Assembly: GCF_015356855.1 (NCBI RefSeq)
Contig: NZ_ARXR01000009.1
Coordinates: forward strand, 41,774 to 105,773
Reading direction: 5' to 3'
Source of the DNA: Alloalcanivorax venustensis ISO4
GTDB lineage: Bacteria; Pseudomonadota; Gammaproteobacteria; Pseudomonadales; Alcanivoracaceae
Length of the DNA: 64,000 nt
The notes under the pieces are model-generated. The model saw nothing but the letters and a program-made list of their open reading frames with translations. It did no database searches and was not told where the DNA came from. Below, one piece after another: positions 19,375-28,521 of the stretch. Numbering within the stretch: the first letter of the stretch is position 1; every line of letters starts with the position of its first letter. The translations under genes and the position numbers were made by a program.

Positions 19375-20529
19375 ATGAAACCAGAGGTCCGTGCAGACCT
19401 TCACCGGCGCACCCTGGAGGCGCTCAACGGGACGCGGCCGGAAGGTCGGGCCGCCCCCGGCGAGGTGCCGGTGGACCGCTATCTGGACCGCGGCCGTGCC
19501 GACCGGGAGCGGGCCCTGATGCGGCGCCGCCCCCAGGCGGTGGCCGCCAGCAGCGAACTGCCCGCCGCCGGCGCCTGGCTGGCCCGCGACCGGCTGGGCG
19601 TGCCTTTGCTGCTGGTGCGTCAGGAGGACGGCGCCTTGCGGGCCTTCCTCAACGTATGTCGCCACCGGGGCGCCCGCCTGCTGGACGAAGGCGCCGGCCA
19701 CAGCGCCCGGACCTTTGTTTGCCCTTACCACGCCTGGACCTACGCCCTGGACGGAAGCCTGAAGGGGCTGCCCCAGGCGTTCGGCTTTCCCTGCCTGAAC
19801 AAGGCGGAATCCGGGCTGCGGCGCCTGGCCGTTCGGGAGCGCGGCGGCCTGGTCTGGGTAGTCGCCGACCCGGATCTCGCGGACAGCGATATCGACAGCC
19901 ATCTCGATCCATTGATGGGCGAGCTGGAAGCCCTGGATCTGTCCGCGCCCGTGGCCTACGCGCCGCGCCACTATGAGGTGGCCGCCAACTGGAAACTGCT
20001 GGTGGACGGTTCCCTAGAGGCCTACCACTTCAAGGTGGCGCACCGGAATACCATCGCGCACCTGTTCACCGACAACCTCCAGATCATCGACGAAGCGGGA
20101 CTCAATCGCCGGCTGTATTTGGTCAAATCCAACCTGGACCCGGCCAACCCGCCGGACGCCGAAGGCTTTGAACCGCGCCGGCACGGCAACATTCTGTACT
20201 TCTTTTTTCCCAACACCACCGTGCTGGTGCAGCCCGACCACGCCCAGTTCAGCACCCTGGAGCCGCTCGGGCCGAACCGTACCCGTGTCCACGAGATCAC
20301 CCTGCTGCCCGCCGCCCCGGACAGCGACAAAGCGGAGCGTTACTGGCAAGCCAACGTGGACCTGTACCGGCGCACCCTGGCCGAGGACTACAACCTGTCG
20401 GAATCGATCCAGAAGGGACTGCCGTCCGGCGCCAATCAGGTACTCACTTTCGGCACGTTTGAGTACAGCGCGCCGCGTTTTCACCGGCAATTGGAGGCGG
20501 AACTCGACGCCGCCGGCCGAGCGCCGTGA
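19375..20529 (+). CDS. Rieske [2Fe-2S] ring-hydroxylating oxygenase, alpha subunit
   Basis: 384 residues. The Rieske cluster ligands are C95-x-H97 and C116-x2-H119 (CRHRGA and CPYHAWTY). The mononuclear iron ligands are in the segment NWKLLVDGSLEAYHFKVAH: H218 and H223. It resembles the choline/carnitine/stachydrine-type single-component oxygenases and would need a separate reductase, none of which is adjacent. Substrate is unknown. The ATG is not preceded by a strong SD. The RIO kinase gene follows 55 bases later on the same strand. Confidence 0.87.
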   Translation: MKPEVRADLHRRTLEALNGTRPEGRAAPGEVPVDRYLDRGRADRERALMRRRPQAVAASSELPAAGAWLARDRLGVPLLLVRQEDGALRAFLNVCRHRGARLLDEGAGHSARTFVCPYHAWTYALDGSLKGLPQAFGFPCLNKAESGLRRLAVRERGGLVWVVADPDLADSDIDSHLDPLMGELEALDLSAPVAYAPRHYEVAANWKLLVDGSLEAYHFKVAHRNTIAHLFTDNLQIIDEAGLNRRLYLVKSNLDPANPPDAEGFEPRRHGNILYFFFPNTTVLVQPDHAQFSTLEPLGPNRTRVHEITLLPAAPDSDKAERYWQANVDLYRRTLAEDYNLSESIQKGLPSGANQVLTFGTFEYSAPRFHRQLEAELDAAGRAP

Positions 20530-20584
20530 ACCACCCCCTCCACCAGGGGATGCCCGCCATCGGCGAATAGCGTATAAGGGCGGC

Positions 20585-21433
20585 ATGAAAACCCCGAAAC
20601 GGATACAACCCCTGGTCGATGACGGCCTGGTGGACGAAGTGATCAGCCGGCTGATGAGCGGCAAAGAGGCGGACATCTATGTGGTCCGCTGCGGCGACCG
20701 GGTGCAGTGCGCCAAGGTGTACAAGGAGGCCGCCAAGCGCGGCTTCAAGCAGGCGGTGCACTACCAGGAAGGCCGCAAGGTGCGCAGCACGCGCCGTGCC
20801 CGGGCCATGGAAAAGGGCTCCAAGTTCGGCCGCGATCAGCAGGAAAAGGTCTGGCAGACCGCCGAGGTGGACGCCCTGCGCCGCCTGGCGGACGCCGGCG
20901 TGCGCGTGCCTCGGCCCTACGACATGCTGGAAGGCGTGCTGCTGATGGAGCTGATCACCGACGACGCCGGCGACGTGGCGCCGCGCCTGTGCGACGTGGT
21001 GCTCACCGAGGAACAGGCACTGGAAGACCACGCCCTGATGATGCACTACGTGGTGCTGATGCTGTGCGCCGGGCTGGTCCACGGCGACCTGTCCGAATTC
21101 AACGTGCTGGTGGACGCCTACGGGCCGGTGGTGATCGACCTGCCCCAGGCGGTGGACGCCGCCGCCAACAACCACGCCGAAGCCTTCCTGCTGCGCGACG
21201 TCAACAACATGACACGTTACTACGGCCAGTACGCCCCGGCCCTGTTGGGCAGCCGCTACGGCGAGGAGATCTGGGCGCTCTACGAGGCCGGCGAACTGCA
21301 CCCGGAGGTGTCACTCACGGGCGTATTCGAGGACTCCGGCGAAGCCGCCAACGTCGAGGACGTCCTGGCCGAAATCAAAGCCGCCTTTGAGGAAGAACAG
21401 GAGCGCCAGGAGCGACTCAACGATTCCGATTAG
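20585..21433 (+). CDS. RIO1-family serine protein kinase
   Basis: 282 residues from the ATG at 20585 (open frame further upstream lies inside the oxygenase gene). Kinase elements are complete: flexible P-loop GKEADIY (26-32), K44 in CAKVYK, the catalytic HGDLSEFNVLV with D168 and N173, and the metal-binding D185 in VVIDLPQAV. RIO kinases of Bacteria are scattered and mostly uncharacterised, unlike the ribosome-biogenesis enzymes of Archaea and Eukarya. The C-terminus is a charged helix rich in Glu and Arg. The target is unknown. Confidence 0.9.
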   Translation: MKTPKRIQPLVDDGLVDEVISRLMSGKEADIYVVRCGDRVQCAKVYKEAAKRGFKQAVHYQEGRKVRSTRRARAMEKGSKFGRDQQEKVWQTAEVDALRRLADAGVRVPRPYDMLEGVLLMELITDDAGDVAPRLCDVVLTEEQALEDHALMMHYVVLMLCAGLVHGDLSEFNVLVDAYGPVVIDLPQAVDAAANNHAEAFLLRDVNNMTRYYGQYAPALLGSRYGEEIWALYEAGELHPEVSLTGVFEDSGEAANVEDVLAEIKAAFEEEQERQERLNDSD

Positions 21434-21444
21434 AGCGAGAGCCG

Positions 21445-22485
21445 TCAGTCGTGGCCGTCGCTGAGGATGTGGTGCAGCCCGCCGCAGTCGACCATCGGGT
21501 CCTCGCAGTTGACCACGGTTCTGGAGTGCGCCAGCACGTAGCTTTTGCCGGTGATGGTGTTCTCCACCACGTCGTGGTCCTCCTCCCGGCGGGTGTCGAT
21601 GAACTCGCCGATAAAGCCGGAGCCGCGCAGGGAGACGGTTTCCAGCCGGTCGCCGGGTTTGATCCTGCCTTCGTGGTGCATCAGCGCCAGCCGCGCGGAG
21701 GTGCCGGTGCCGGTGGTGCTGCGGCAGATCACGCCGGGGTGCACATAGGTGGCGGAGCGGGAGCGGTAGAAGTGATCCCCCACCTGCTCCACCGGGCCCA
21801 TGAAGTGCAGGAACGGCAGCGGCCCCACGTCGCCCAGGGTGTAGTGGGAAAAGCCGCGCTCCGCCTGAATCGCCTCGACGATGGCGCGGGCGCAGCGCGC
21901 CAGATCCGCCTCCTCATCCAGGGTCAGATGGAAGCCCAGCTCGGTGGCGTCCACCAGAGCGTAGAACCCGCCGCTGTAAGCCACGCTGTAGGTGACGTTG
22001 CCCAGCGACGGCACATGGATGGTGGCACGGTGGGTGTCGATGTAGCTGGGCAGGCCGCCGCAGGTGATCGATTCCACCACGCCGTCGTGGACCTGGGCCT
22101 CGATGTGCACCAGCCCCGCCGGCGATTCCATCATAAAGCTTTGCCGGCCCTCTTCCTTGGGCACCAGCCCGCTTTCCAGCACCGCCGTGGCGGTGCAGAT
22201 GGTGTTGGAGCCGGAGTAAATCGCATAGCCCATCACTTCCATGATGATGTAGCCGACGCTGGCGTCCGGGTGGGACGGCGGCACGATCAGATCCACCGAC
22301 ATCTCCGGAATGCCGTAGGGCTCCTCCAGTAAAAGCCGGCGCAGGCCGTCGGCGTCGTCGCGCAGGTACTCCATTTGCTGGCGCACGGTTTTACCGGGCA
22401 GCGGATCAATACCGCCGAGAACGATGCGACTGACATCGCCGCCGGCGTGGGTGTCCATAAGGTTCAGGCTTAACTCCTGGCGCAT
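21445..22485 (-). CDS. Proline racemase superfamily protein with Ser and Thr at the catalytic positions
   Basis: 346 residues from the ATG at 22485, overlapping the preceding stop as TGATG with SD AAAGGAGAC. The fold is that of proline racemase/hydroxyproline epimerase (NLMDTHAGGDVSRIV, GFYALVDATELG, GTGTSARLALMHHEG). The first catalytic Cys (MCGH in epimerases) is replaced by S91-G-S-N94, and the second (DRSPCGTGT) by T258 in CRSTTGTGT. Trans-3-hydroxyproline dehydratases have Cys/Thr; here both thiols are absent. Racemase activity is therefore unlikely. The enzyme probably acts on an imino or hydroxy acid by another route, with the MDR oxidoreductase upstream as partner. Confidence 0.8.
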   Translation of the reverse strand: MRQELSLNLMDTHAGGDVSRIVLGGIDPLPGKTVRQQMEYLRDDADGLRRLLLEEPYGIPEMSVDLIVPPSHPDASVGYIIMEVMGYAIYSGSNTICTATAVLESGLVPKEEGRQSFMMESPAGLVHIEAQVHDGVVESITCGGLPSYIDTHRATIHVPSLGNVTYSVAYSGGFYALVDATELGFHLTLDEEADLARCARAIVEAIQAERGFSHYTLGDVGPLPFLHFMGPVEQVGDHFYRSRSATYVHPGVICRSTTGTGTSARLALMHHEGRIKPGDRLETVSLRGSGFIGEFIDTRREEDHDVVENTITGKSYVLAHSRTVVNCEDPMVDCGGLHHILSDGHD

Positions 22486-23660
22486 CAGGTTGTCTCCTTT
22501 AACGCGAAGGGTTCGCCGAAGTCCGCCCACTGGCGGTCGGGGACGATGACGATCTTGCCGAGGAAGTTGTTGCCGCGGCTGACGAAGTAGTCCTCCGCGC
22601 GGTGCAGGTCGGAGAGTTTGAAGGCGGCGTGCAGCACCGGTTTGAGCTCGCCGGAGCGGATCCAGTCGATCAACTGTTGCGCCTCTTCCCGGGTGCCGTG
22701 GGACACACCGAATACCTGTACCTGATAGAGGTAGATGCGCGTCCACATGATCTCGCTCAGGTTGCCACCGCTGGCGCCGGCGATGCTCAGACGCGGATAG
22801 CTGTCGCGTGCCTTCATGTCGAAGATCATGGCGTCGATAAAGCGGTCGGTCATGTCGCCGCCGACCAGATCCATCACCGCGTCCAGAGGCGCGCCGCCGG
22901 TCAGCTCGCGGACCCGGTCGGTGAAGCCGTCCATGTCGGAACGGTCGAGCACCGCTTCGGCGCCCAGCTCACGCAGGGCGCCCGCCTTGTCCGGCGTGCT
23001 CAACGCATAGGGAATCGCGCCCAGGACCCGGCACAGCTGGATCAGCGCCGTGCCGACACCGCCGCTGGCGCCGGTCACCAGCACCCGCTCCCCGGCGACG
23101 ACATTGGCGGAGGTGAGCATATGCAGGGCGGTCTGGTAGGAGCACATGCCCATGGCCGCCAGCTCCGCGTCGGCCAGGTCCGCCTTGTCCACGGTGTGGA
23201 ACTGGTCCGAGGGCACCGCCACGTACTCGGCGAAGCCGCCGTCGGCGCCGTGGCCGTAGTAGTCCGGCGTCAGGTTGATGTCGCGGCGGTCGTCCGGATA
23301 AAGATTGAAATCCAGCAGGCCGCGCTCGCCGAGGCGTGCCGGATCCACGCCTTCACCGACCGCGGCAACCCGCCCGGCCACGTCGGCGCCCTGAATACGG
23401 GGGAAGGTGAGCGTGGCCGAACCACCCATCTGAAAGGACGCCACCTCGTCCTTGTCCTTGGTGGGATACAGGCCTTCACGGGCCTTACGGTCGGTGTTGT
23501 TCTTGGCGGTGGCGGTGACGCGCACCAGCACTTGGCCCGGCGCGGGTCGAGGCACCGGCACATCGTCGCGGTGAACCAGCTTATCCACGCCACCGTGGCC
23601 GGTGAGCACCATGGCCGACATGGTGCCAGGGACAGCCTGCGAATGATGATCGTCGTCCAT
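22485..23660 (-). CDS. Zinc-independent MDR oxidoreductase (quinone-reductase-like)
   Basis: 391 residues, SD AAGGAGA. The medium-chain dehydrogenase fold is clear: an N-terminal GroES-like domain with GADVAGRVAAVGEGV and a Rossmann domain with the NADPH motif VTGASGGVGTALIQL. The zinc-binding Cys/His set of alcohol dehydrogenases is not seen, so it belongs with quinone oxidoreductases or zeta-crystallins. It is translationally coupled to the proline-racemase-like gene, suggesting consecutive steps in one pathway. Confidence 0.83.
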   Translation of the reverse strand: MDDDHHSQAVPGTMSAMVLTGHGGVDKLVHRDDVPVPRPAPGQVLVRVTATAKNNTDRKAREGLYPTKDKDEVASFQMGGSATLTFPRIQGADVAGRVAAVGEGVDPARLGERGLLDFNLYPDDRRDINLTPDYYGHGADGGFAEYVAVPSDQFHTVDKADLADAELAAMGMCSYQTALHMLTSANVVAGERVLVTGASGGVGTALIQLCRVLGAIPYALSTPDKAGALRELGAEAVLDRSDMDGFTDRVRELTGGAPLDAVMDLVGGDMTDRFIDAMIFDMKARDSYPRLSIAGASGGNLSEIMWTRIYLYQVQVFGVSHGTREEAQQLIDWIRSGELKPVLHAAFKLSDLHRAEDYFVSRGNNFLGKIVIVPDRQWADFGEPFALKETT

Positions 23661-23827
23661 GGCTTGTCTCCTTGTGTTGTTTACCTATCACCCCTGCGTG
23701 GCGATGGAAAGTGGGATTTAAAGGGCCCCACCAACAATCGGTGACGGTTTAGCCCATATGGGGTATGTGCCCATTAAGCAAACGCCCTAGGCTCGATCGA
23801 ACCTGATTGGACATCGGAAGGGCAACC

Positions 23828-25822
23828 ATGAAGAAAGCAGCGTTATTCCTCATTGCGTGCGTGGCATCGGCCACGATTCTGGCGGGGTGTGGGGGCGGTT
23901 CCTCCTCATCCAGCGACGATACCGGCGGCGGCGCCACCTCGCGCACCATCAGCGGCACCGCCACGGCACCGGCCGGCGCCGTGGCCTTTCACGAGGCCCC
24001 AAGCGTCTTCGAACTGGCCCTGAACGCGCTGATCCCGTCGGCGCACGCGGCCATCACCGGTCTTGATCCGGTCGGCGGCGCGACCGTCGAGCTACTGCGG
24101 GTGGATAACGCCGGCAACCCGGTGGGTGAGGTGCTGGCGGAAACCGTCACCTCGATCACCGGCGACTACCGTCTGACGCTCCCCGAAGGCGTGAACCTGG
24201 CGGGCGATCTGATCGTGAGGATTACCGGCACCGGCACCGAGATGCGGGCCCAGGTGGTGGATCAGGCGGTGAACATCAACCCGGTATCGGAATTCGTGCT
24301 GCGTAAGTTCATCGAGGAAGGTACCGATCTGGACCAGTTGGTGGTCACGGACGTGGTCACCCTGAGCGGCAAGGTGGACACCTTTGATCTCACCGCCGGC
24401 AACGACCTCAGTGACATGCTCGCCAAACTGGACCAGGAAGTGGGCGAGTTCGTCGAGCAGCAGGTAGCGGTCATCAAAGAGCAACCCGGCGACGTGGACA
24501 GCGTGACCGGCGATTACCGAAGCGCGGCCTTCAGCCTCGGCCTGCATGACAGCGACAATAACAATTTCGGCACCTTCGCCAACGATATGTGGCGCAGCCA
24601 GTTCAACTTCGCCAACGGCGGCGACACCGTGGCGATCACCCTGGAAGGCGAAGAAAGTGCCTACTCGAACTTTTCCGGCATGAGCGTGGCCACCGGATCG
24701 ATCTACTACGAAACAGACATCGACACCGAATCCGAAAACCTCTCGGGCACACTTACCGACTCCGGCATCCTGTCCATCGAGGGCGCGTTCGAAGAAGAAA
24801 TCAACGGAGACAATGCGTTCCGCTATCCGTCGGTGATCTACAACCTGCAACAGGTCAAGAACAAAGGTCTGTTCTTCCTGTTGTCCCAGGAAGCGGCGGT
24901 ACGCTACGGCACCACCGACACCAACGGCGACGAAGAGCCGGACGCGCTCGACCCCAATGACCGCCGTGGCGATGAAGTGTTCCGCGCCCTGGAAGTGTTC
25001 GCCCGCTCACCGTCCGGGATGAGCGATTCGGATCTCAGCGGCGCCTTCGGCCGCGTGTTCCTGGAAACCTACGCGCAAACCGGTGTGATCGAACTGCAGA
25101 CCGAGGTCAACGTGGTCACCTTCAATGGCGACGGCACCTTCGATTACGGCGACGCCACCGGCCACCGGGTAGGGCTGGAAAGCAACGGCAGCACCTACCA
25201 GGCGCTGAACGAAATTGGCACCAACGGCGAGCCCATCGACGTCGGCGCCGACGGCGACATCATTTCCGCCGGCACCGACGACGGCCAGCCCGTGCCCGCC
25301 GATGGCTTTGTCAACGACACTTTCGATTTCATCGCCTTCGCGGAAACGGAAAACAATGAGAACGTTTGGGCCCAGTTCAACAAAACCCTGATGGTGAAGC
25401 TGCCTGAAAGCGCCCCCGACGTGGCCGGAAAAAAATACCGATTGATGCTGCTGTCCGCTGCCCTTGAAGGGGTCGGCAACGGCACCAGCGACATCGAGAT
25501 GATCAACAGCCAGTTCAACAGCTACGTGACCCTGAGCAGCAATACCGCCGGCACCCTGGCCGGGGACTTCACGGAAGTCCATAAAACCGGCCTCGGCGGT
25601 GATCTCTCCGTGGACAGCGATACGGCAAGCGCCGCCCTTAACGTCACTGTCGCCGCCAACGGCGCCACCACCCTGACCCTCGCCGATCAGGACGGCAGCA
25701 ATATCATGGAAGGCTTTTTCAACCAGGACGCCAGCCTGGGCGTATTCACCACCCGCTGGGTTCCGCAGGGCGGCGACCCCAACGAGCTGGGCCTGGTGGT
25801 GCTGATCGACGTCACCGAGTAA
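23828..25822 (+). CDS. Large secreted lipoprotein of unknown function
   Basis: 664 residues from the ATG at 23828 (SD GAAGGG). The signal peptide MKKAALFLIACVASATILAG ends in a lipobox with Cys21, followed by a Gly/Ser linker. Residues about 45-140 look like a carboxypeptidase-regulatory-type beta sandwich. The rest is acidic and beta-rich, with a Ca-binding-like DTNGDEEPDALDPND loop. No enzyme motif was found. A palindrome CCCATATGGG lies about 80 bases upstream (23752-23761). A strong terminator follows the gene. Confidence 0.75.
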   Translation: MKKAALFLIACVASATILAGCGGGSSSSSDDTGGGATSRTISGTATAPAGAVAFHEAPSVFELALNALIPSAHAAITGLDPVGGATVELLRVDNAGNPVGEVLAETVTSITGDYRLTLPEGVNLAGDLIVRITGTGTEMRAQVVDQAVNINPVSEFVLRKFIEEGTDLDQLVVTDVVTLSGKVDTFDLTAGNDLSDMLAKLDQEVGEFVEQQVAVIKEQPGDVDSVTGDYRSAAFSLGLHDSDNNNFGTFANDMWRSQFNFANGGDTVAITLEGEESAYSNFSGMSVATGSIYYETDIDTESENLSGTLTDSGILSIEGAFEEEINGDNAFRYPSVIYNLQQVKNKGLFFLLSQEAAVRYGTTDTNGDEEPDALDPNDRRGDEVFRALEVFARSPSGMSDSDLSGAFGRVFLETYAQTGVIELQTEVNVVTFNGDGTFDYGDATGHRVGLESNGSTYQALNEIGTNGEPIDVGADGDIISAGTDDGQPVPADGFVNDTFDFIAFAETENNENVWAQFNKTLMVKLPESAPDVAGKKYRLMLLSAALEGVGNGTSDIEMINSQFNSYVTLSSNTAGTLAGDFTEVHKTGLGGDLSVDSDTASAALNVTVAANGATTLTLADQDGSNIMEGFFNQDASLGVFTTRWVPQGGDPNELGLVVLIDVTE

Positions 25823-25887
25823 CCGCTTCACCCCCGAACGCCGCCAGGCGTACCCCCGCGGCGGGCTTCGGCCTCGCCGCACCCTTT

Positions 25888-25913
25888 GACCCCGGCCCCC
25901 CCGGGGTCTTTTT
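25888..25913 (+). terminator. Rho-independent terminator after the lipoprotein gene
   Basis: Stem GACCCCGG (25888-25895) and CCGGGGTC (25901-25908) pair perfectly around a five-C loop and are followed by TTTTT. It lies 66 bases past the stop at 25822. Confidence 0.93.
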
Positions 25914-25980
25914 CGTTGCGCTCCCGGCGCGCGCTTCCTATGATCCGGACAACCACCTTGCCGAATCCGGGGCCGTCGCC

Positions 25981-27696
25981 TTGCAGGATGAGAATAACGA
26001 CCTGATTGGTCGGATCTACGAAACCGCCCTGTCCCCCGGCGACTGGATGGACCTGCTCGACACCATCACCGGCTGGACCGACGACAACCCACCGGGCGAC
26101 GCCAACGGCGCGCCCATGGAAGTGGAGCAATTGATCGGGCACCTGGAACGGGCGGTGCGCAGCAGCGCCTATATGCACGCTCTTGAGGACCGCACCCAGA
26201 TTCTCAACAGCATGTACAACCAGATGCCCTGGCCCATGCTGATGCTCGACGAGCAAATGCGCGCGCTGGAGTGCAATCCGGCGGCGCGGCAGGCACTCAC
26301 CCAGGCGCCCATTGAACTGCTGCCGGACGGCACCCTGCGATTCGCTGATCGGGCATTGAAAGAGGGCCTGAAACGAGTTCACAGCCTGGCCGCCGGCCGG
26401 CATACCCAGCTGCTTGCGTCCCAGCGTGACGCGGTGACCTTGCTTTGTCTGCCGGTCAAGAAATCCGACGCACCAGGCAACATCGCCAGAGTCCGCACCA
26501 TCGTCTGGGTGCTGGCCGGCCACAGCGTGGTGACGCCATCAGCGGAATCCCTGAAAGCCATTTTTCCGATCACGCACGCAGAATCCCGCCTGCTGCATCT
26601 GCTCTGCAAGATCGGCAACCTCAGTCAAAGCGCGGCGCTGCTCTCGATCAGCGTGCACACCGCGCGCAGTCAGCTTAAGTCGACCATGGCGAAGCTGGAA
26701 GCCAACAGTCAGGTGCAGTTAGTCAGTCAAGCGATGGGGCATGCCTTGGTCCAGGCGGCCCAGCCCCCGGCCCTGAGCCAAACGCCGGAACACACCCTGA
26801 CCCTGCCCGATGGCCGCGTGTTGAGCTGGTTCGAATACGGTGATCCGTCGGGACGAGCGGTGCTGACCCTCGACAACCTGGGCAGCGCCCTGCCCGACCA
26901 CCGCCTCTTCGATGAGTGGTACCGGGCGAACGGCCTGCGCATGATTCTGATCGTACGCCCCGGCTACGGACTGTCCACTGCCCGAGCGGACATGGAATTC
27001 CGCGACTTTGGCCCGGACATCCGCGCCCTGTGCCACCATCTGGGCCTGCAGCGACCGCCGATGGCGGCGTACTGTGGCGGCGGCCCCTATGCGCTGTGCG
27101 CGGCGGCGCTGCATCCCGATCTGTTCGACCGGCTGGGCCTGCTAGCCAGCACCGTGCCGATTGAGCACTTCGAACTGGACAAGCTCGACCGCATCCACGC
27201 CATGTTTCTGCGCATCTTCCGCAAGGATCCGCGACTGTTCGTGCTGGTGGGCCGTCTAGCGTTGCGTGGCGTGCGGCGTTCCCCGGAAAAATACCTGGCC
27301 CGCCTGGCCAAGTCGCTGTGCCCGGAGGATCAAGCGGTGCTCAACGATCCGGACCTGCTGGCGCGACTGATCGAGCGCATGCACGCCAGCCACTTCCAGG
27401 GCGCGCGCATCCTGATCGACGAATACATACGCATGCAGCACCCCTGGCTGGTGGACCTGAAGCAAATCAAAGTACCGATCCTGCACTGGCACGGTGAGGA
27501 CGACCGCATCATCTCCATAGGCAGCGCCCGCGGGCTGGCAGGGGATTTACCCAACGCGCGCTTCCGCAGCTTCCCCGGCCTCGGGCGTTTTATGATTTAT
27601 AAAGTCTGGCGGGAATTTCTCACCGAGTTACTGGAGCTGCCGGCGCAGCCGGCGCCCAAGCGCCAGCGGCTCTCGGCCACGATCGACACGCGCTGA
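25981..27696 (+). CDS. LuxR-type HTH regulator fused to a degenerate alpha/beta hydrolase
   Basis: 571 residues from a TTG; no in-frame ATG is nearer. Residues about 70-180 are PAS-like. Residues 188-255 form a LuxR-type helix-turn-helix (ITHAESRLLHLLCKIGNLSQ, then LSISVHTARSQLKSTMAKL). The C-terminal half (about 270-545) is an alpha/beta hydrolase with the oxyanion and cap layout of the family. The nucleophile elbow is A-Y-C365-G-G instead of GxSxG. The catalytic Asp remains in HGEDDRI, but the His position is R536 (GLGRF). It is probably a ligand-sensing regulator, not an active esterase. Confidence 0.8.
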   Translation: MQDENNDLIGRIYETALSPGDWMDLLDTITGWTDDNPPGDANGAPMEVEQLIGHLERAVRSSAYMHALEDRTQILNSMYNQMPWPMLMLDEQMRALECNPAARQALTQAPIELLPDGTLRFADRALKEGLKRVHSLAAGRHTQLLASQRDAVTLLCLPVKKSDAPGNIARVRTIVWVLAGHSVVTPSAESLKAIFPITHAESRLLHLLCKIGNLSQSAALLSISVHTARSQLKSTMAKLEANSQVQLVSQAMGHALVQAAQPPALSQTPEHTLTLPDGRVLSWFEYGDPSGRAVLTLDNLGSALPDHRLFDEWYRANGLRMILIVRPGYGLSTARADMEFRDFGPDIRALCHHLGLQRPPMAAYCGGGPYALCAAALHPDLFDRLGLLASTVPIEHFELDKLDRIHAMFLRIFRKDPRLFVLVGRLALRGVRRSPEKYLARLAKSLCPEDQAVLNDPDLLARLIERMHASHFQGARILIDEYIRMQHPWLVDLKQIKVPILHWHGEDDRIISIGSARGLAGDLPNARFRSFPGLGRFMIYKVWREFLTELLELPAQPAPKRQRLSATIDTR

Positions 27697-27718
27697 GACG
27701 GCCACGAAGCCACTTGTA

Positions 27719-28507
27719 TCAAGCATCGGCGCTGTCCAGACAATCGCGAAACAGCGTGTTCAAACTGCTCAAGTCGCGACTGACCGGCGCGGCCTTGTCT
27801 GAGTAACGCGAAAGCCGGGACAGTTCTTTTTCAATATAATCGTTCAGCTCCGCCATCACCGGGACAAATTCCTTTTCCTCGCTGCGCTGTTTTTTTGCCA
27901 GCAGACGGGTAATTTCTTTATCCACCGTTTCATCGTCAGCCACCAACGGTCGCAAGCGCTCGAATTCAACCGGTGCGGGAGAGCGATAACGTTCCAGCCA
28001 GCGGATTGCCAATAGGGAACGCAGGACGTAAAAGTATTTCTTCAGCGGCACCAGCTTCGCCTTCAGATAGCCGCGATAGTTCTTGTCCGCCATGCTCCAA
28101 TAATGATGCACGCCTTTGTTCACGTCGTAGATGTCAGGCAGCAGTGCCCTCGCACGGTCGGCAAAACCGACCTCGTCGCGATAGACAATAGGGGAGTGCA
28201 GCCACTCCACGAACGACGGGTTGGACTGCCAGAATAATTTCAGAGCTTTGCGAATATCCCAGCCGCTGAGATCCATATCGTCGACGATCTCGCATTCGAT
28301 GACATCGCGGCGCTCTTCCAGATCCAGCGACAGGTACCATTCACGCGGGTGCGCGTAGATAAAGCGCACGTCGTAATCGCTGTTCGGTGAGGGAAAGCCC
28401 CAGGCCCGGCTGCCGGACTCCACCGCAAACAGCACGCGCACACCGTGCTCTTCCTCGACGGTCCTCAGGCGGCCCTGGATATACCGCCGAACGTCCTCGC
28501 TGATCAT
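27719..28507 (-). CDS. Predicted nucleotidyltransferase (COG3541/RlaP-like)
   Basis: 262 residues. The nucleotidyltransferase signature is SGSRAWGFPSPNSDYDVRF: G32-S33 and the metal-binding D44 and D46. The helical remainder (HHYWSMADKNYRGYLKAKL and YFYVLRSLLAIRWLE) matches the family that includes RNA-ligase-associated RlaP, but no RNA ligase gene is adjacent. Substrate is unknown. It is on the same strand as the metallo-beta-lactamase gene, 14 bases downstream of it. Confidence 0.82.
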   Translation of the reverse strand: MISEDVRRYIQGRLRTVEEEHGVRVLFAVESGSRAWGFPSPNSDYDVRFIYAHPREWYLSLDLEERRDVIECEIVDDMDLSGWDIRKALKLFWQSNPSFVEWLHSPIVYRDEVGFADRARALLPDIYDVNKGVHHYWSMADKNYRGYLKAKLVPLKKYFYVLRSLLAIRWLERYRSPAPVEFERLRPLVADDETVDKEITRLLAKKQRSEEKEFVPVMAELNDYIEKELSRLSRYSDKAAPVSRDLSSLNTLFRDCLDSADA

Positions 28508-28521
28508 AAAACCGTCCCTGT

